This document shows positions 9,788 to 25,038 of a DNA stretch of 64,000 nt, piece by piece; positions within the stretch are counted from its first letter, which is position 1; each line of letters begins with the position of its first letter. The notes under the pieces are model-generated. The model had not been told where the DNA came from, ran no database searches, and worked only from the letters and a program-made list of their open reading frames with translations. The DNA lies in assembly GCF_018991925.1 (NCBI RefSeq), contig NW_024748849.1:756501-820500 (forward strand), read 5' to 3'. The DNA comes from Homarus americanus. Taxonomy: Eukaryota; Arthropoda; Malacostraca; Decapoda; Nephropidae. A program made the translations under genes and the position numbers.

Positions 9788-12700
9788 GTGAGTTATTTTA
9801 ATTAAGGTCTATGATATTTCTTGCCATTACTGTACTGTACATTTGGAATCATTTTGTGGAGAGTTTTTCATTAGGTAATTGTTTGCTTTGTTGTTGGGTT
9901 TGGTGTTAGTGTTCCTCCTCTCACACTAGTAAGGGAGGCTGGGTACCTACACTATTTATCTTAAAGTATTTATTGTTAATTTTCAGTTATTTATTTACTG
10001 TCTACAGTACAGTACTGGTAGCCATCTTGCACTGTTATTATAATTGTTTCATCAGTAACATGGAACTTCCAGTTCACCGACATGTCATATTTTACTATAC
10101 AGTACTGTAAATAATGGTACTAAATAATAAAGCAACCTGAATTTCTTGAAAAATCTATCAATTATTATAAACTATAAGAAAACTTGTTTTGTATTTAGGT
10201 ACACAAGGTGTAAAAGTCCTTAAATTGAAAAGAACATCTTAAAAAATTGTGAGAATATTATCCCCGGAAAGACTCTGGTGCGTGTGTGTGCGTGCGTGTG
10301 TTTACAGTATTGTAATGAGGTGAGCCTTACTAAACCTGGTCCAGCCAACTTCAGGGGCCAGTTGTCAGTCCATGAGGAAGCTGTATCACACCAGAGGGAG
10401 GTGTAATGTATATGCTCTTGGGTCACAGATAGTGACCATAATATTTAAGGCTCGCTGCATTACTGTACCACAACCACTGCTCCTAATTACAGTATCTTAG
10501 ATATTATTATGATATATTTTCAGAGCTGGGGTGTTTAGCCTCCCTGAGACCCAAGGCCATTATTCACCATTGTACTTTTATTAGTTACTTTTAATCCATA
10601 AACATTTGCTGATTTTCATCATGCCAAACAGCATTGTTTCAATATAAAGTCATTTAATAATTAGGGAACAATATTTTTTTAAGTTACTGATCTCTGATAT
10701 AACCAAGGGTGTCCGCTGGAACATTTCCAGGAGGAGGAGGAGGGAAATAAGCAAGCCCCACTGTCAGGCTTGGTGGGCTAACAATTTAGTGGTTTGTTTG
10801 ATGTGATTTGCAGGTTTATCACAACCCATGTACTGCATACATCAAGTTTAGGTAAATACAGTATGTGAAGATGGAATTACTGCAAAAATAATTTATTGTG
10901 TATGGTAATTATACACAGCCATGCAGATTCTAATACTGTATAACATTAGTACTGTACATTTTCTGTATACAAAATCATACTTTATGACAACCCTGCTGAC
11001 AGCTGGGCGAGGTGGTGTGAGGGAGGCCTCCCTCTGCTCGCTGCAGTCTCCCTCTCAGCCACACAATTAAATTTCCTTGCACTTTGCTTCATAGTTCGAA
11101 TGGAGCTCTCATTGGCCCCGTGCTGACGAGCATTAACAGTTGTACTTCCCTCGCATTCAAGTTCTTCACTAATTTTTACTTTTTCCTCTAAAGTAGACCT
11201 CTCGCGTAACATCTTGGCAGGAATTTCAGGGTATGGCGATGAAGCATCTTGGGGGTTCACCAGGGGCTGGGGTACTTTGAAGAACATGATAAATGGATAG
11301 TTAAAGACCTTCCTGACCCTGCCGTGGGTCTGCTCACATGACACAGGTGTAAAGGCAAAGTTTGCCCCTCGGAGTGTCGCTGCACGTGGTCCACTGCCTC
11401 TTTATTACAAAATGGGTGTCCTTACTGTAAAATATTGAGGCAATTTAGGTTGCTGCATTATTGCAAAATCCTTAATATAATGCACATTTTTCTGACTACT
11501 GTACAAGTATAGCAATATTTTTGTGAGGTTAATTGATATCATAATAATTTTGGTGGTTTGTGTTGTTACTTGGCAGGTTTGGACAGGATGACGACGATGA
11601 TGATGAGCACGATGGTCCTGGGCGTCACATGTCTCCACCAGAAGATCCTTGGAACTTGATATATCTGGCTCTGGTGATGGCTGGTATTGGCTTCCTATTG
11701 CCATATAACAGGTAATGTTGATAATTAGGTACAGGTGTTGACTGTTATACGATCAATTGACATATGATCGATTAATTTTATAATGTTTAGAAATTACTGT
11801 AACACCAAGTACAGTACTGCTATGTGATGGTTAAGATCAGATTTACGATGGTTGTTACCCGATGGCAACCTGAATGCTTTTCCTGCATTGTCACTGCTTT
11901 GGAAAAGTGATGTGTAATAACTTGCAATAGACCAAGATATGATGACACAACCTCGGAATGGAGTAACACACGTGACCCACGCAGGATTTGTGGGTGGCTC
12001 TGCCTGCCCCGGTGGCTGCATGGCTGAGTAGCTGAACTGTCATGTCGCCCAGAGGATGGTTTGCATATGGAAGAAGCTATTCTTTATACATAAAATAATA
12101 TATACTCGGTAAAGTGCTAGTAAATGTGAGGAATAGATAAAAGTAATACTAATAAATAAAAAATAATAAAGAAAATATTCCATTGCTATTTGATAATCAT
12201 ATCACTACACACAGGACAGAAACAGAGAACATCTGAGAACCCCCACACCCCTCTCTGTGATAACTCCCACGCATATAAGAAATGTTTATTCCCTTTATAA
12301 TTTTGACCTTATGATAATTATTTTTGGCATATTATGTATGAAAGATTGTGTGTGCATGTAAGAGTAAAAAAAAAAGAAGAAAATTATGTATACAGTTTGT
12401 CTACCCAAAATTACGAGTTAAAAAATAACTGCTCTTGGTGATAACTCTTGCTCTTCAGGGTCTCAGGAACAGAACCTATTTTCCCATAAGTTATTAATAT
12501 TGATATACGATCTATCACCTTACGACGGCCTTTCAAAGTCCCTAACTCCATCATATAATGGTCAACACCTGTATTACTGTTTCTGTTTCATGAAATTGCA
12601 TTCCACTTAAAAAAAAATTCAAGCAAAAATTAAGCAAATATGGGAGTTGGCAGATACCACTTTCTGATGGAAAGTTTATGGAGATAGTGAAATATAATTT

Positions 12701-15700
12701 ATTTGGGTTGGGTGATTGTACCCTAGACCACACATACCTGTTATAAAACACACTGTACAGGTACAGTATAGTAAGAGTTGTGGGAGGATTGTTATGGATG
12801 TTGTCTAGGACTCACTGTAGCACACTCATCATGCCTTTAAGATACTGAGGCGCTACTGTACAAGGTATCACTTCTTTACTGGCTCACTAAAGTTTTATAT
12901 GTATTTTAGATTCTTGCATTGACTAGGATCTACTGTGTGTAAAACTGTGATAGCCATTACTTCAGTAATAATGGCCTGAATTTCTTAGTTCTTCCTTTCT
13001 TGGTTTGTCACAAAAGAATAAAAATAAATATACATAGGAATTTTTGGCCGTTTTCCGAAGATAATGTCAATAGGACCGTTTGCATGAGTGTTATTATTTC
13101 TATGGTTTATTTTCAGTTTCACCATTGCTGTTGATTATTTCCAAGAACGTTATCCTGAGACCACGATCGTCTTTGACATTTCTATCGTTTACATCTTCGT
13201 TGCGTTTGGCGCTGTGCTGCTCAACAACCTCGTGGTGGAGCTGGTGCCTCTTAACATCAGAATTATATTTGGTAAGTTATAATTTATTATCTTTTTAAGG
13301 CTACACTATAATGAGAATTTCAAGGAAGTTTATATGTTTATACTTTTTATTGAGTCTTGGGCCCCATAAGCTGCATTAAAATTCTTTAATGTCTTCTTAT
13401 ATAGGCACCGCTCGAGGTATCATTGTAACTTGTATTTACCTGGTATAATCCTTGATGAATGGTCTTGGAGGTACAACGTTGTTGGTAATGTAGAATTACC
13501 GTATTTTACGGCATATAAGACGCTCTTTTTTGTCTGAAAAATGGCTAAAAAATCAGCCAGCATCCTACAGTATATGTAAAGTTGTGTTCTCCCACAAGAT
13601 TAATGAATCCCCTGTTGCTGTCTCCATTAGGCTAAATTCTACCTAATCCAACTTCAGATTTAAAAATATGTTATTGCTTACTTAAACACATTCTGGTTTT
13701 ACCCAAAAGCTGCCATCAGGTAATTGCAGCTAACTCACCCAAGCATGGAAAATGGCTGTAAAACATTGTTGATGATGATGATGGTGTCAGTACTCAGATG
13801 ACACTTCCTCATGTACTGTGTTGTAGGGTATTGTATTAGAACATAAATGCTGTACCAATATATTCATTATTTGTCAATAGACTTTTTCATCTTTTACTCC
13901 TAACACCACTGGATGCCTTGGGACTGTGTTGTTGAAGTGGCTGCCCTGTATCACATAGTGAGGAAAGGCTTGCAAAACTCTTGTCACTTGAGCCAGGTGT
14001 AACTGATCTGTATATATTAATCTTGGATATATTTTACATAATATCAACAACTTTATGAATAGCACACCTGATTGACTGACTCACAGCCTGACTGATTCAC
14101 TAAATGACTCACTCACTGCCTGACTGACCCATTGAATGACTCACTGACTAGAAGAAGAACTAATAATCACATCTTGGTCAACTCATGTACTGTGTGTGTG
14201 CGTGTCTTTCAGGATATGTCGTTTCTCTGGTCATGCTCATCTTCGTCAGTTTCTTTGAGATTTGGTGGCCCAACGCCTTCATGGCCAGCATCTCCTACAA
14301 AGTCACACTCTTCTCTGTCTCCGTGGTGGCCTTCGGTTGTACAGGTATGTTACAAGGTATCAGATGGCCTTAATCTTCACTGTCCACTTGGACTGTAGGG
14401 AGGGGGGGGGGGCTTCTGTTGCTTCTCTTCCACACTCCTTCATGACCTCGGCACATTTCTATGGACTTGGTCGTCGAGCCTCTTCTATCATTCAAGTAAT
14501 TGTTCACCTTTACCCTCTACCTTGTCCTTGGTCTTCATATTTTACAATACTCACTCACTTACACTGTCATACTGAAGATATGTATAGTTCTTCTCCAACT
14601 TACACTGTCATACTGGAGATACTTCTTTATAACGCTGTACAGCATTACCTCGCTATACATATCACGTGCATTCTTGAAGTTACAACGTACAGTACAGTAC
14701 TGTATAGTGAACATGAGTTTACCATAGACCTAATGATACAAATAGGAGTTATGTACCTAAGGGACATTTCTGGTAAAAATTTTATTACCAAAATAATAAT
14801 TAAATACATTATCTATACTAGATAACTGTAAGTTGAAATATACAGTACAAAATGTTAATAAGATAACACTTACCCAAGATGGTTGAGGTTACTGCTTGGT
14901 AGAGGCTGGCTGGGGTAGGAAGTGGTGCAGTTAGTGAGACAAAGTGTTATGATTGCCTACCTCTTCATCTAGGAGTGAATGTTTAAATATGGTTCAAAGA
15001 TTGCTGGACAGTTGTCTTCTTATGTTTGTGCAGCTCCTTATAACAGTTAATGCTGTTGCGTAGGATCTTGTTAACTGTAGAGGTGCATATTATGTGTGGG
15101 GTTCACACTCACCAGCAAGGGTTTAAGCATAGAATGCACTGAAGCTTTTCCTATCAAGCAGAAGAGTTAACTGATCTTTGGCTGCTTTAAAACTTGGCAC
15201 AGTCTTCTCTTCCATTGACATGAAGGTCCTACTGGCATACACTTCCAGTGAAGCTCCATCTCATCCACATTAAACAACTGGTGAGCTTATAGCCACTTTC
15301 TTCAATTAATGCTCTCAAAATTTGTAGATTAGTTCTAGCCACTTCTGTGTCAGCACTTGCAGATTCACTTTCCTCATCCCGTGGTGAGGCTGCCTCACAG
15401 ACCCCGGCTACTGAGTGTGGGCCACTCCTGCCTGCGCACTCCCACCCACCTATGTGGAGAGTAAAAAAGTTTACGAACATTTTAAGTTTTTAACTTTGTT
15501 TTCAGTCATACAGTTATCTATTTACCTTGTATTTGTATGTAAGTGAGTGTTCCATAATATATTGTTTTTTATAATAAAAAGAGAAAATCATCTACATGAC
15601 CATTTATGAAACTAGTTTGTTGACCCCAAAAAAGAAAATTAAAATATTTAATATTTTAATTTCTGAATAACATAAGTGTCTCATTTCTTTCAGTGCAATT

Positions 15701-18700
15701 TCCCTTTCCTATCCATCTTGATAAGGGTAGCAGTAACACCATAAACCTTTTGAACAATTCTTACATCTACAGCAACCTTGGACAGTGGATCACCAAGTGG
15801 GTGGAAAAGTTGCCTGCCACTCACCAACACTCACAAGCACTACCACAAAAAATGGCATGCTCTGGCATTCTAGTTAAGCCAAAATCCAAGCAAATTGACC
15901 TATTTTTCGATTTTGTACAAATTTTTAAATTGGATGGCCAAATACTCGGCAAAGGAACCTTCATATAACTTTTTAGGTACAGTACTGGAAAGTGTTGCTG
16001 CTGTGTTCGTCAAAATGTTCAAATCACCCTCGAGCAGCCACAAAGGTTTCCAAGTCTGATCTCTCGCCATAATCTGACTCTGATCTTCCATCCCAATTTT
16101 TTAAAGTCTTTCAATATTTTCCCTAACTCCACTTCTGTTTTGAGTTATTTTAGTAGCCGTTAAATGTGTCACAATTTAAGCACATTATTAAATTTGGTCA
16201 GGTTTCTCACTGGTTGTTCTCACAGGTAGGCCAAGCATCCTGGCAATATCAATGGTTGTTCACCAACTTTAAAACTCCTTATGAAACTTTTCTTTAGTTT
16301 TTTTCTTGCCAGAGGCACAAATATCACTTGCTGGGTCTTTCCCACTCGCTGTAAACAGGTGAAGTGAATGTGGTAGTAAACTGACTTACACTAGGCAGGA
16401 GTCGTAGCAGAAGAGCATGGTGGTTGAATGGCACTCTACAGTAAGGCTACTCTTAAGTGGTCTGCCACTGTTACATAAACCTTTTTAAAAATCGTTTGAA
16501 AAAAGTGTTATTTTTCTGTAATTCATGAACAGTGTATAAATGAAACAACATAAAGCAAAGCAACATATAGCGAGGTATGCCTGTACGGTATCTTGCTGTG
16601 CTATCTTTAATATCTATTCTGTTTGGATTTATTCTTTAATTTTAACAAAACTGCAGTCAATTTTTCTCCTTCACCTTCCTCCTTTTTACTCTTTTTCTGT
16701 ACAAATGATCTAGTAAGTATTCTCTATTTGTATTTTATGGAACCTGTTCATCATCCTTCTCTTAACGTTATCATAGAATGTAACATTGTGAGCAGTAACC
16801 CCAAGACGGACAGTTAACATTTTTTTTAAGAGTCGTTATAATTTACATGTAGTGGAATGAATCCTTCTTTTTTTTTTAAGGGTTTTCTCTTCTTAAGTCT
16901 ATTGTATCTGTCTCTCATTTTTTGCCACAAGTGTTGCCTCAAAATATAAAAGCTTTAACTCCCCTGTTACTTATTACAGTAATCTGCTTTAGTAAACACT
17001 TCTAATTCATTAATACATAAGACAATTTGAATTTTATATAGCTAGTCTTGTGTTATGTGATACTGTACATAATTTGTAGCAGTTATAAAATGTGTATTTA
17101 GTGTATTTAACTGGTTCTTCATAAGTCTGCCATTAATATTACAGGAAAGGTTTACAAAACATGAATGGACAGATTTTCTTGCACTAGTTGTCTGTTACAT
17201 CTATATTACGGTATTCTAGCTTATGTCCTTTAGTGAGGCAGCTCTCATAACTCTGGGTCTTCCTGTCCTCACACAACCCCTCATTATGTCAGTCATGGTT
17301 GGTATAATAGCCTTCCCTCCTCATCACAATCACTAACCCAAAGGAGGTGATAAGGTACAGTTGTCCTTGGGAATCTGAAGGTCTTTAGAGGAGTGGCTGT
17401 CTTCTCAGCACGTGGGGATTGTTTTAGGACATGGAGCTCCCGGTAAGGAGTTTACATTACGAGAGTTGCCTCGTTACAAGCTGTGACAGACAACGGGATT
17501 TCAAGTTCGGTCTTCCATTTGTTATTTATTTTCCATTTTTATTCTCGGAATTCTATATATGTCATGGTAAGTAAAATTAACCATGTAGTTTTCATCTCTT
17601 AGCATGATGCCTTCATATACCCTGGACCTTAACCTGGACCAACCCAATGTGACCTAACCTAAACTAACCAAACCTAGCCTAATCTAACCTAACCCAACCT
17701 AACTTAATCTAACCTAACCTAACATAACCCAACCCTGTATGTACTTATCCTTCCTCCAAAAACAGGGCATCACATCCAGGATCATTTCCAAATATTCTAC
17801 TCTGTGTCTTCAAGGAAAACCAAACAACATTGTCTTAATTATTTGTTGAAACAATTCTCGAATTTTAACAAGTGTTTATGTTAAACTGTAAAGTATTAAC
17901 TTCGAATATAATGAGGATGGTGGTCATAGAGGGGGAGAGTGAGGATGGTGGTCATAGAGGGGGGGAGTGAGGATGGTGGTCATAGAGGGGGGGAGTGAGG
18001 ATGGTGGTCATAGAGAGGGGGAGTGAGGATGGTGGCCAAAGATGGAGAGAGTGAAAGATATACATAACAAATTTGATGCCATGGTTGACACAAGACAGTA
18101 CGTAGAAACAGTCAGGCAAGAGAAGATCTACACAAGTACTGTATTATTAACTAAGAAGGTTTTCTAGAACATTGGGAATGGTTTAGGATGGAGGGATCAT
18201 TATAAATTTTGGGAGTGTGTAGAAAAACTTCATGCCATCATTACTGGGAATATGGGTCATGGTAGACAACCTTAATGGGACAAAGAGCAAATACTTATCT
18301 CTCTTTGCTGGTTAGGTTAGAATAGACTAGGTTAAGTTAGGTTAGACTAATTTTGGTTTGGTTAGGTTGGGTTAGATTAGGTTAAGTTTGACATTGTTTT
18401 CATGGGTGACTGAATTCAGTTAATGTATTGCCTTGATAATTTCATGTATTCTGTGATTAGTACAGTACGTTTATCAGCATCCTAGAATGGTTTTATTTTT
18501 GTTTTGTTTTTCAGGACAGATGACAGGACAGGTTAATAGAAGAGCCTATATAATATTTGGTTCTAATTCTCTGTGTTTAACTGTGTTGAGAGGTATATAG
18601 GGACGGATTTGCTGTTGTGTGAAGTAGCAGGAGTAAACCAGATGCAGTATTTGGGTTCTTGTTGAAGGGGAACACCATAGCAATACAGTGCACCTCTTCT

Positions 18701-21700
18701 ACAGCATTAGTAAGAGGCTGATTATTATTGGTTCCTGCTACATTGCATTATGTTGAGAAAATTGTTGGTGTGAACAAAAGAGTGTGCGGTGTGTGTTTTG
18801 GCAGTAACTTGAATAATTATTAAGACAAGTTCTAGTTGAGTGCACATGATTTAAAGTTTTTCTTATGTACTGTATTTTGAAATATGAAAAAACTTACCGG
18901 TATATTTCTAAGGGAACCTTCATTATTTCACTAAACAACACCAATACAGGTATGTGAACAATTTTATACAAAAAATCAGGAAGTTTCCTTTTGCCTTTTC
19001 ACATCAAGTACTGTAGATGAAACAACCTTATATTTATCACATAGTTATCATACTATAGTTTGTGTGTCTGTGTGTGTGCGTGCGTGAGAGAAGACCTTTA
19101 GCCAGGAATATATGTTTAATGGCCACTTACACAATATTAGCTCCTGTAAATTTTGGTGAAAATAATAATTAAATACTGTACTGTACCTACATCACCAGCA
19201 GCAGGATCATGCTTGTCCCATTGTGTTTGGGGTCAAATGTGAGAGAGGTGTTATTCAGTGTGACCTAACCAAACATTGTAGATTTACTCTGCATACGCCA
19301 GTGTCCTCCTGTACTAACACTGGACAATGAAACTCATAACAAAGGGCAGACTGATCACTGAACGAGTAAGAAGTGGACAAGTGGTGGAAATGATAAATTG
19401 GAAAATAAATGTCCAACTGTCAACTGTGGAACAAACTGTTGCCATGACTGGCAAACCTGTGCTACAGTTGTAAGATATCACTTCCAGTATGTGGGCATCA
19501 TTAAGGAAAATTGGAGTGTGTTTTCATCTTTTTTTATTAGAAATATTGTACTGTACTCTGTACAATTATTTTTTTCTTATTTTGTTCTGAAAGCAACAAA
19601 AACAAATAGTTTGTGCTTATGAGTTGACACGGCTCTTTTCAGGTAAGGCACCAACCATATATTTACCAGTATATACTGTACATTGTAAGCTTCAGTCTAA
19701 ATAGATGAGTCACAACTAAACTTGAGGAAGCAATGTTTGGAAGTGTCATACTGGATAACACCCTTCTCACGTGTGTCCTTGGCCAGGACCCAAACCCACA
19801 ACATGGTGGTGAGCGATACATGTGTTACCACTGTACCACCAACACCCTATATACTTTCAGGGAGGAATTACTTATCTTTATACAGCAAATGATGTACACA
19901 TAGGAAAAGTTATTTGTCTCGGTAAATTCTTTCTTTGAAGTAAGTGAATGATCATTAATGTGGAGCCCTGTTATACCCCTGCATTTTTCTGTAAATATTT
20001 AACAAATATTTCTCTGGGCACTGTGGGTGAGACCAAGTGGTGACTCAGGTTTACTTAAACTTTCTTCCCTTTGAAAATCTCTCTCTATTACAGTCCAGCA
20101 GTCAAGCTTCTATGGTTATACCAGCATGCTACCAAAGAGATATACTCAAGCTGTTATGACTGGAGAGAGTGAGTATAACAAGGGACATATCATGGATATT
20201 GGCTCACACAATATCTCCAACTAGTTGTGATGTAACAAGTAATGTTTTTTACCATTCTATGTATATGACAGTTGGTCTATATACTTTGCTGAAAAGTAAT
20301 TTATACTATATACTGTGCTGTATGGCATGTGCTGTGTTTAAAGTACTCTTTCATATATTATGTACTATTTTGTCTTTGTCAAGATCTTATGTACACTGAC
20401 AGTTTTTGTTTAACTTTGAACACCTTTTTTTTATGGGTTGGCTTTGCTACAACACCGTACTTTATGCTAATGAACACCTGCCATGCATGCAGTGCTTGTA
20501 ACAGGCTAACAGTAGCTGTTTCTGTGCCCAGTTTTATACAGCTAATACTAGAAAAGTGCTAAAACTGTGTATTCTTCTTTGTCGTAACTACAATGAACAG
20601 AACATTTTTTAGAAGTGTTTTCTCTGTGAATATTGATAACTAAATCATAGTTTGTTGTTATATTTATTACTGTTAGAGTGTTAGGTTAGTGTTAGCTTGG
20701 TGCATTATTGTTAAGGTAGTGTTAACTTGGTGTATTAGTGTTAACGTGGTGTAGTAGTGTTAGAATAGTGTTGGCATGGTGTAGTAGTGTTAGCATGGTC
20801 TATTAGTTTAGGCTATGACTCAGTGAGGTAGGGGTTGGGGACCAGGAGCTTGATACTGTATACTGTGTTACCCTAAGGTATTATGCGTGATATCAACTCA
20901 GGATGTGTGCTTACATGGGGGTAACAGGTTGAGAAACATATCAGCCTGTATCTCAAGATGAAATTTCCAACACTAAGATTGTAATTTTTCAGCCAGGTTT
21001 TGACCGATTTTATGAATAAAAAATTCAGCACAAGAAGCTTCTTTCGTCAATGTAATATCATTTTGCAATTTGTTGCTTTGCAGGATCTATTTTTAGTTTC
21101 TTGATATTTGATAAAAATTTTTACAGAGTTTGAAAAATTCATATCCCTAAAACCAAAGCCAAAAACAGACATTATCTTGTAATGTTCAAGGACAATAATA
21201 GATCTTTTAGCAATATCTTCAAAAAGAGTAAAAAAATGAAAATTCGAGGAGAAAAAGGCTATGAAGATGCCGGAAAATGAGCTTATTAAAGTGAGACAGA
21301 TTGTATGAGTATGGAAACACAGAAGAAGGCAGAGCATTCTACAGTTTAGCTGTGTGAGGAAAGAAGGATGTACTATAACGGGTTATTCTAGTGTGACCGA
21401 CATCCACAGAGAAACGGTGGGCACTGCGGGCAAGACGAGTGTTACGAGCCCACGGCCTTGCCGGCGGTACACAGGATGCCAAATCCACCAAACATTGCCC
21501 GTTTAAGTACCTGTAAAAGAGAGAGAGTGAAGCAACATTGCGGCGAAGAGAAAGTGAAGAAAGATTATAAACTAAAGGAGGAGAGTTAATATGATGAAGT
21601 GCCTTTGATTCCACCCTATGTAACAGCTGGACAGAAAAAGAGCCACCCTAGATATGAGAGCAGTACTCCAAGTTAGGACGAATGAATCCCTTATAAACTT

Positions 21701-24700
21701 GAAGTAACTACGGCATCTGCACAGCATTCCCAGCTTTCAGGAGACAGCTTTAGCAATGTTGTGGATGTGTGGCTTCCATGACATATTGAAGGACATGATG
21801 AGGCATAGCATATCTATTTTAGAATTTGGCAAAGTGGTTGCATCCTGAAATGTGATTGGTGGGAGATCTATTTTGGAAAGTGTAATTGGTTAATACAGGG
21901 GGGCCCCCCCATGTTCGCGGATTTTTACTTCGCAGCTCTCGGTTATTTGCGGATGACACCCTGGTTGTACCCAAGAATGTCTGTGGGTAGTTTTAAAGTT
22001 GTTGGCATTTTCACGGCTGGGACAGGGAGCCATTCGTTCTAGAGACAGTAATTTCCTTTACCTGTACGGTATTGCAATTATGTTTGTGTGTGTGTAGAGA
22101 CACACACACAAAACACATACAAATAAATAATAATTGGAAAATCCTCTCACAAATAATCAGAAACAAATTTATTAAAAATGTGAGTCTACCCTCCATCCGC
22201 TACACACACACGCAAATTAATGAACAAATTAGACTAGAACAGTGGTTCCCAAATTGGGGGGTGTGGGGCCATCTGAAAAACATTCAGTAGACAGCTCCTC
22301 CCGACTTACGACTGGGTTAGGGACCCAAATCCAGGTCGTAAGTCGAAAATGCTTAAATAATACATATAAAATCTAAAATAGGTGTCTCTTTCTTCTCAGC
22401 ACCACAAAACTCTCACTTTTAAGCTTGCCAGCCATTTTAAAGCGAATTACAAACAAAAATTTTGTCAGTACACAGCGCAATCACTGACGTTGGGACTCAA
22501 AAATACGTAATTTGACAAAATTTTGGTATGACTGAGGTGGTCGTATGTCCGGATGGTAGTAAGTCGGGGAGGAGGTGTACTGTACTGTATATTGACTATC
22601 TTTTTTCTTTATTAAAAATTTTTTTCAATAAAATTGTGTGATAATTATTGTTCTTAGTACAGTACAGTACAGTATATTTCATTCTTCTCCATATGCATGA
22701 GATACATGGATAAATAATTATGAGTTAGTTGATCTTAAAAAGGTAGTGTTCTGTATAAATATTAGTAAAATATGTAATATTTATTAAAAATTAATTGAAT
22801 TTATTTATTAATAAATGTTGCGAGGGGGGGGGGGGGTTAAAGAGCAAAAGGGAGGCACCAAGTGAAAAAGTTTAAGAACTACTATAGAGGATTAATGAGA
22901 CTTGGACAAAAGGGGACAACAATCAGAGGAGCGATGAGAGTACAGTATGTGTGTTGGTGGTGAGAGTATGTGTGTTGGTGTCTGGTTATACAGAGGATTA
23001 AGCTTGAGTCACTTTAGTACATAATGGGAATACAGAGCAGTACAGTACGGTATATATAAAGAGAGGTAGAACAATTAGCATAGTAATGTATTTTGAAGTT
23101 TTGTAGAGTCAGTGGCTGTATGTACAGTACTGTAGTGTGTAGATGTAAAGTTTATGCCATATATTCTTATCAAATGCTAAGAAGTTGCTTAATTAGTGAA
23201 TGTATTTAGAGTTAATTCATTCCTTATGTATGTTTTTGAAGCACTGTTTTAATTAGTGAATTTATTTGTTATCCCTGACCATGTTACTATTAGTTTATAC
23301 AGTGATATCCCCATTAGCCGGAACAATTGGTGCAGAGCAGAACACTTCCCCGGAATCGTTACTGGTTACTGGGAAAAGTTTCCGAGTATCTAAATTACAC
23401 ATCTTCCTCGAGTCTATACTACCGGAGTCTGTAAATTTAGTTCTAATTAAGTTAGAAACTCCATTTCCTTACAATAATAGGTAATCCAAAATAGTTTAAC
23501 TAAAGTTTGGTTAAATAATATATTTAAAAACTAATAATCTATATGATACAGGCATGAATGAAGCTGTGTGTCACCTCCAACCTCATCCCGTCGTAATTTC
23601 CCCATGTAATATTTGAACCTTGGCCTGGTTTTGTCATGAACCAAGTAACAGTTTAATCTGAATGACAACACTATATGGTGACTGGTGCCAACTGGGGCTA
23701 GGTGTTTCAGCTTGACCACCATACCCTCCTCGTTTGTTATGATGAGGAGGTCAAGTGGCTTGGGTGTTTGCTCCCCTCTGTCATGCGTCGGGTCCTGAAC
23801 ATGGTGGAACAGAAAATTATCTCTGAGGGTTTCTACGAATAGAGTAGCAAGGTTATTTAAGTCATTTGGCATGAACTCGTTTTTCCAGTCGATGTCGCCA
23901 TAGTTAAAGTCCCCCATGATAAGGAGGTGGCTAGGGTTGAGTATCGCTGCATTGTCTATTAAGGCTCTTAAGGTCATTTGGTTTAGTAAGCTACAGTTTG
24001 GGGATCTGTAAAGACCCACTAATCCCCCACCCAAGAAAGGGTGACCGTACATTCCAGCAGAAGGGCAATGATATGAGATCACTAAATCCCCCACCCTACC
24101 TCCACTTGACATTTAGTCAGTTCAGGTCAGGTCCTCCCTCAAATACTTTAGCTTTCGTTTTTATTCAAGATATTTTCAGAAAATGCTCTTGATTTTCAAC
24201 TCTGGAATTTGTTCCTAAAGCCGGAATTTTTTGGCTTTGGGAACAACTTTCCGAGAAAATGTTTATTTCCGGCTATCGTAGAGTTTTGCCTTTGAGAGAT
24301 TCTGGCTAACGGAGATATTACTTATAATACCTTTAGAAGCCGTTAAAGTGAAGTGTACAGTACAGTAGCCTCTATTGGAACCTTCTGTCATATATTGTTT
24401 GTATGAGTAGTTACTGGGAAGCTTGTTAACACTACACCAAGCTACATTTTAGTCTTATATACAGTAGTGAGACTACATAGGTATATCTTGAGGCTAATCA
24501 TTATAAGATTAAAGATAACATTTTAAGAGTTCCTCGCTCTCCATAAAGTTATCTCATTGTGCTGACTGTATAGATTAGATACATTTAAATAAGCATGTTG
24601 TTGAGTGTATTGTACAGTAGGTACTCTCATAAACCCATAGTGGAATATTACAATTTCTAGATTCTTAATTAGTTTTTCATACCTATTTTGGAATCATTCG

Positions 24701-24984
24701 AATTGTTATTAAATATATAACATATTTATTCCATCACCAACCAGGTACAGCGGGACTAATCATCTCTGGGAATCGTATAGTGACAAAATTGCTGTTGGAT
24801 GACCAGCGGACCAACACCATGATCTTCTTCGTCATCTCCATTGCCTTTGTCTTCCTCTGCCTCGTCACTCATGTTGTTGTTCAGAAGACAACGTTCATAC
24901 AGGTTCTACTCTCTCTCTCTCCCTTACAAACATCACAATATTTATTATTACTGTCCGGTACTGTTTTGTTATTGTTATTACTGA

Positions 24985-25038
<54 letters not shown>

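Larger units (their letters stand above)
22240..22884. mobile_element. hAT-type non-autonomous element
   Basis: Left end CAGTGGTTCCCAAATTGGGG; the reverse complement of the right end is TAGTAGTTCTTAAACTTTTT. This is the common hAT MITE terminus. The 8-bp target duplication is not clear. A Tigger-like MITE (22292-22577) is nested inside. Confidence 0.7.

Noticed and set aside
13874..14065. Minus-strand frame in ENT4 intron 3
   Set aside because: No domain and no homology to known exons; antisense chance frame.
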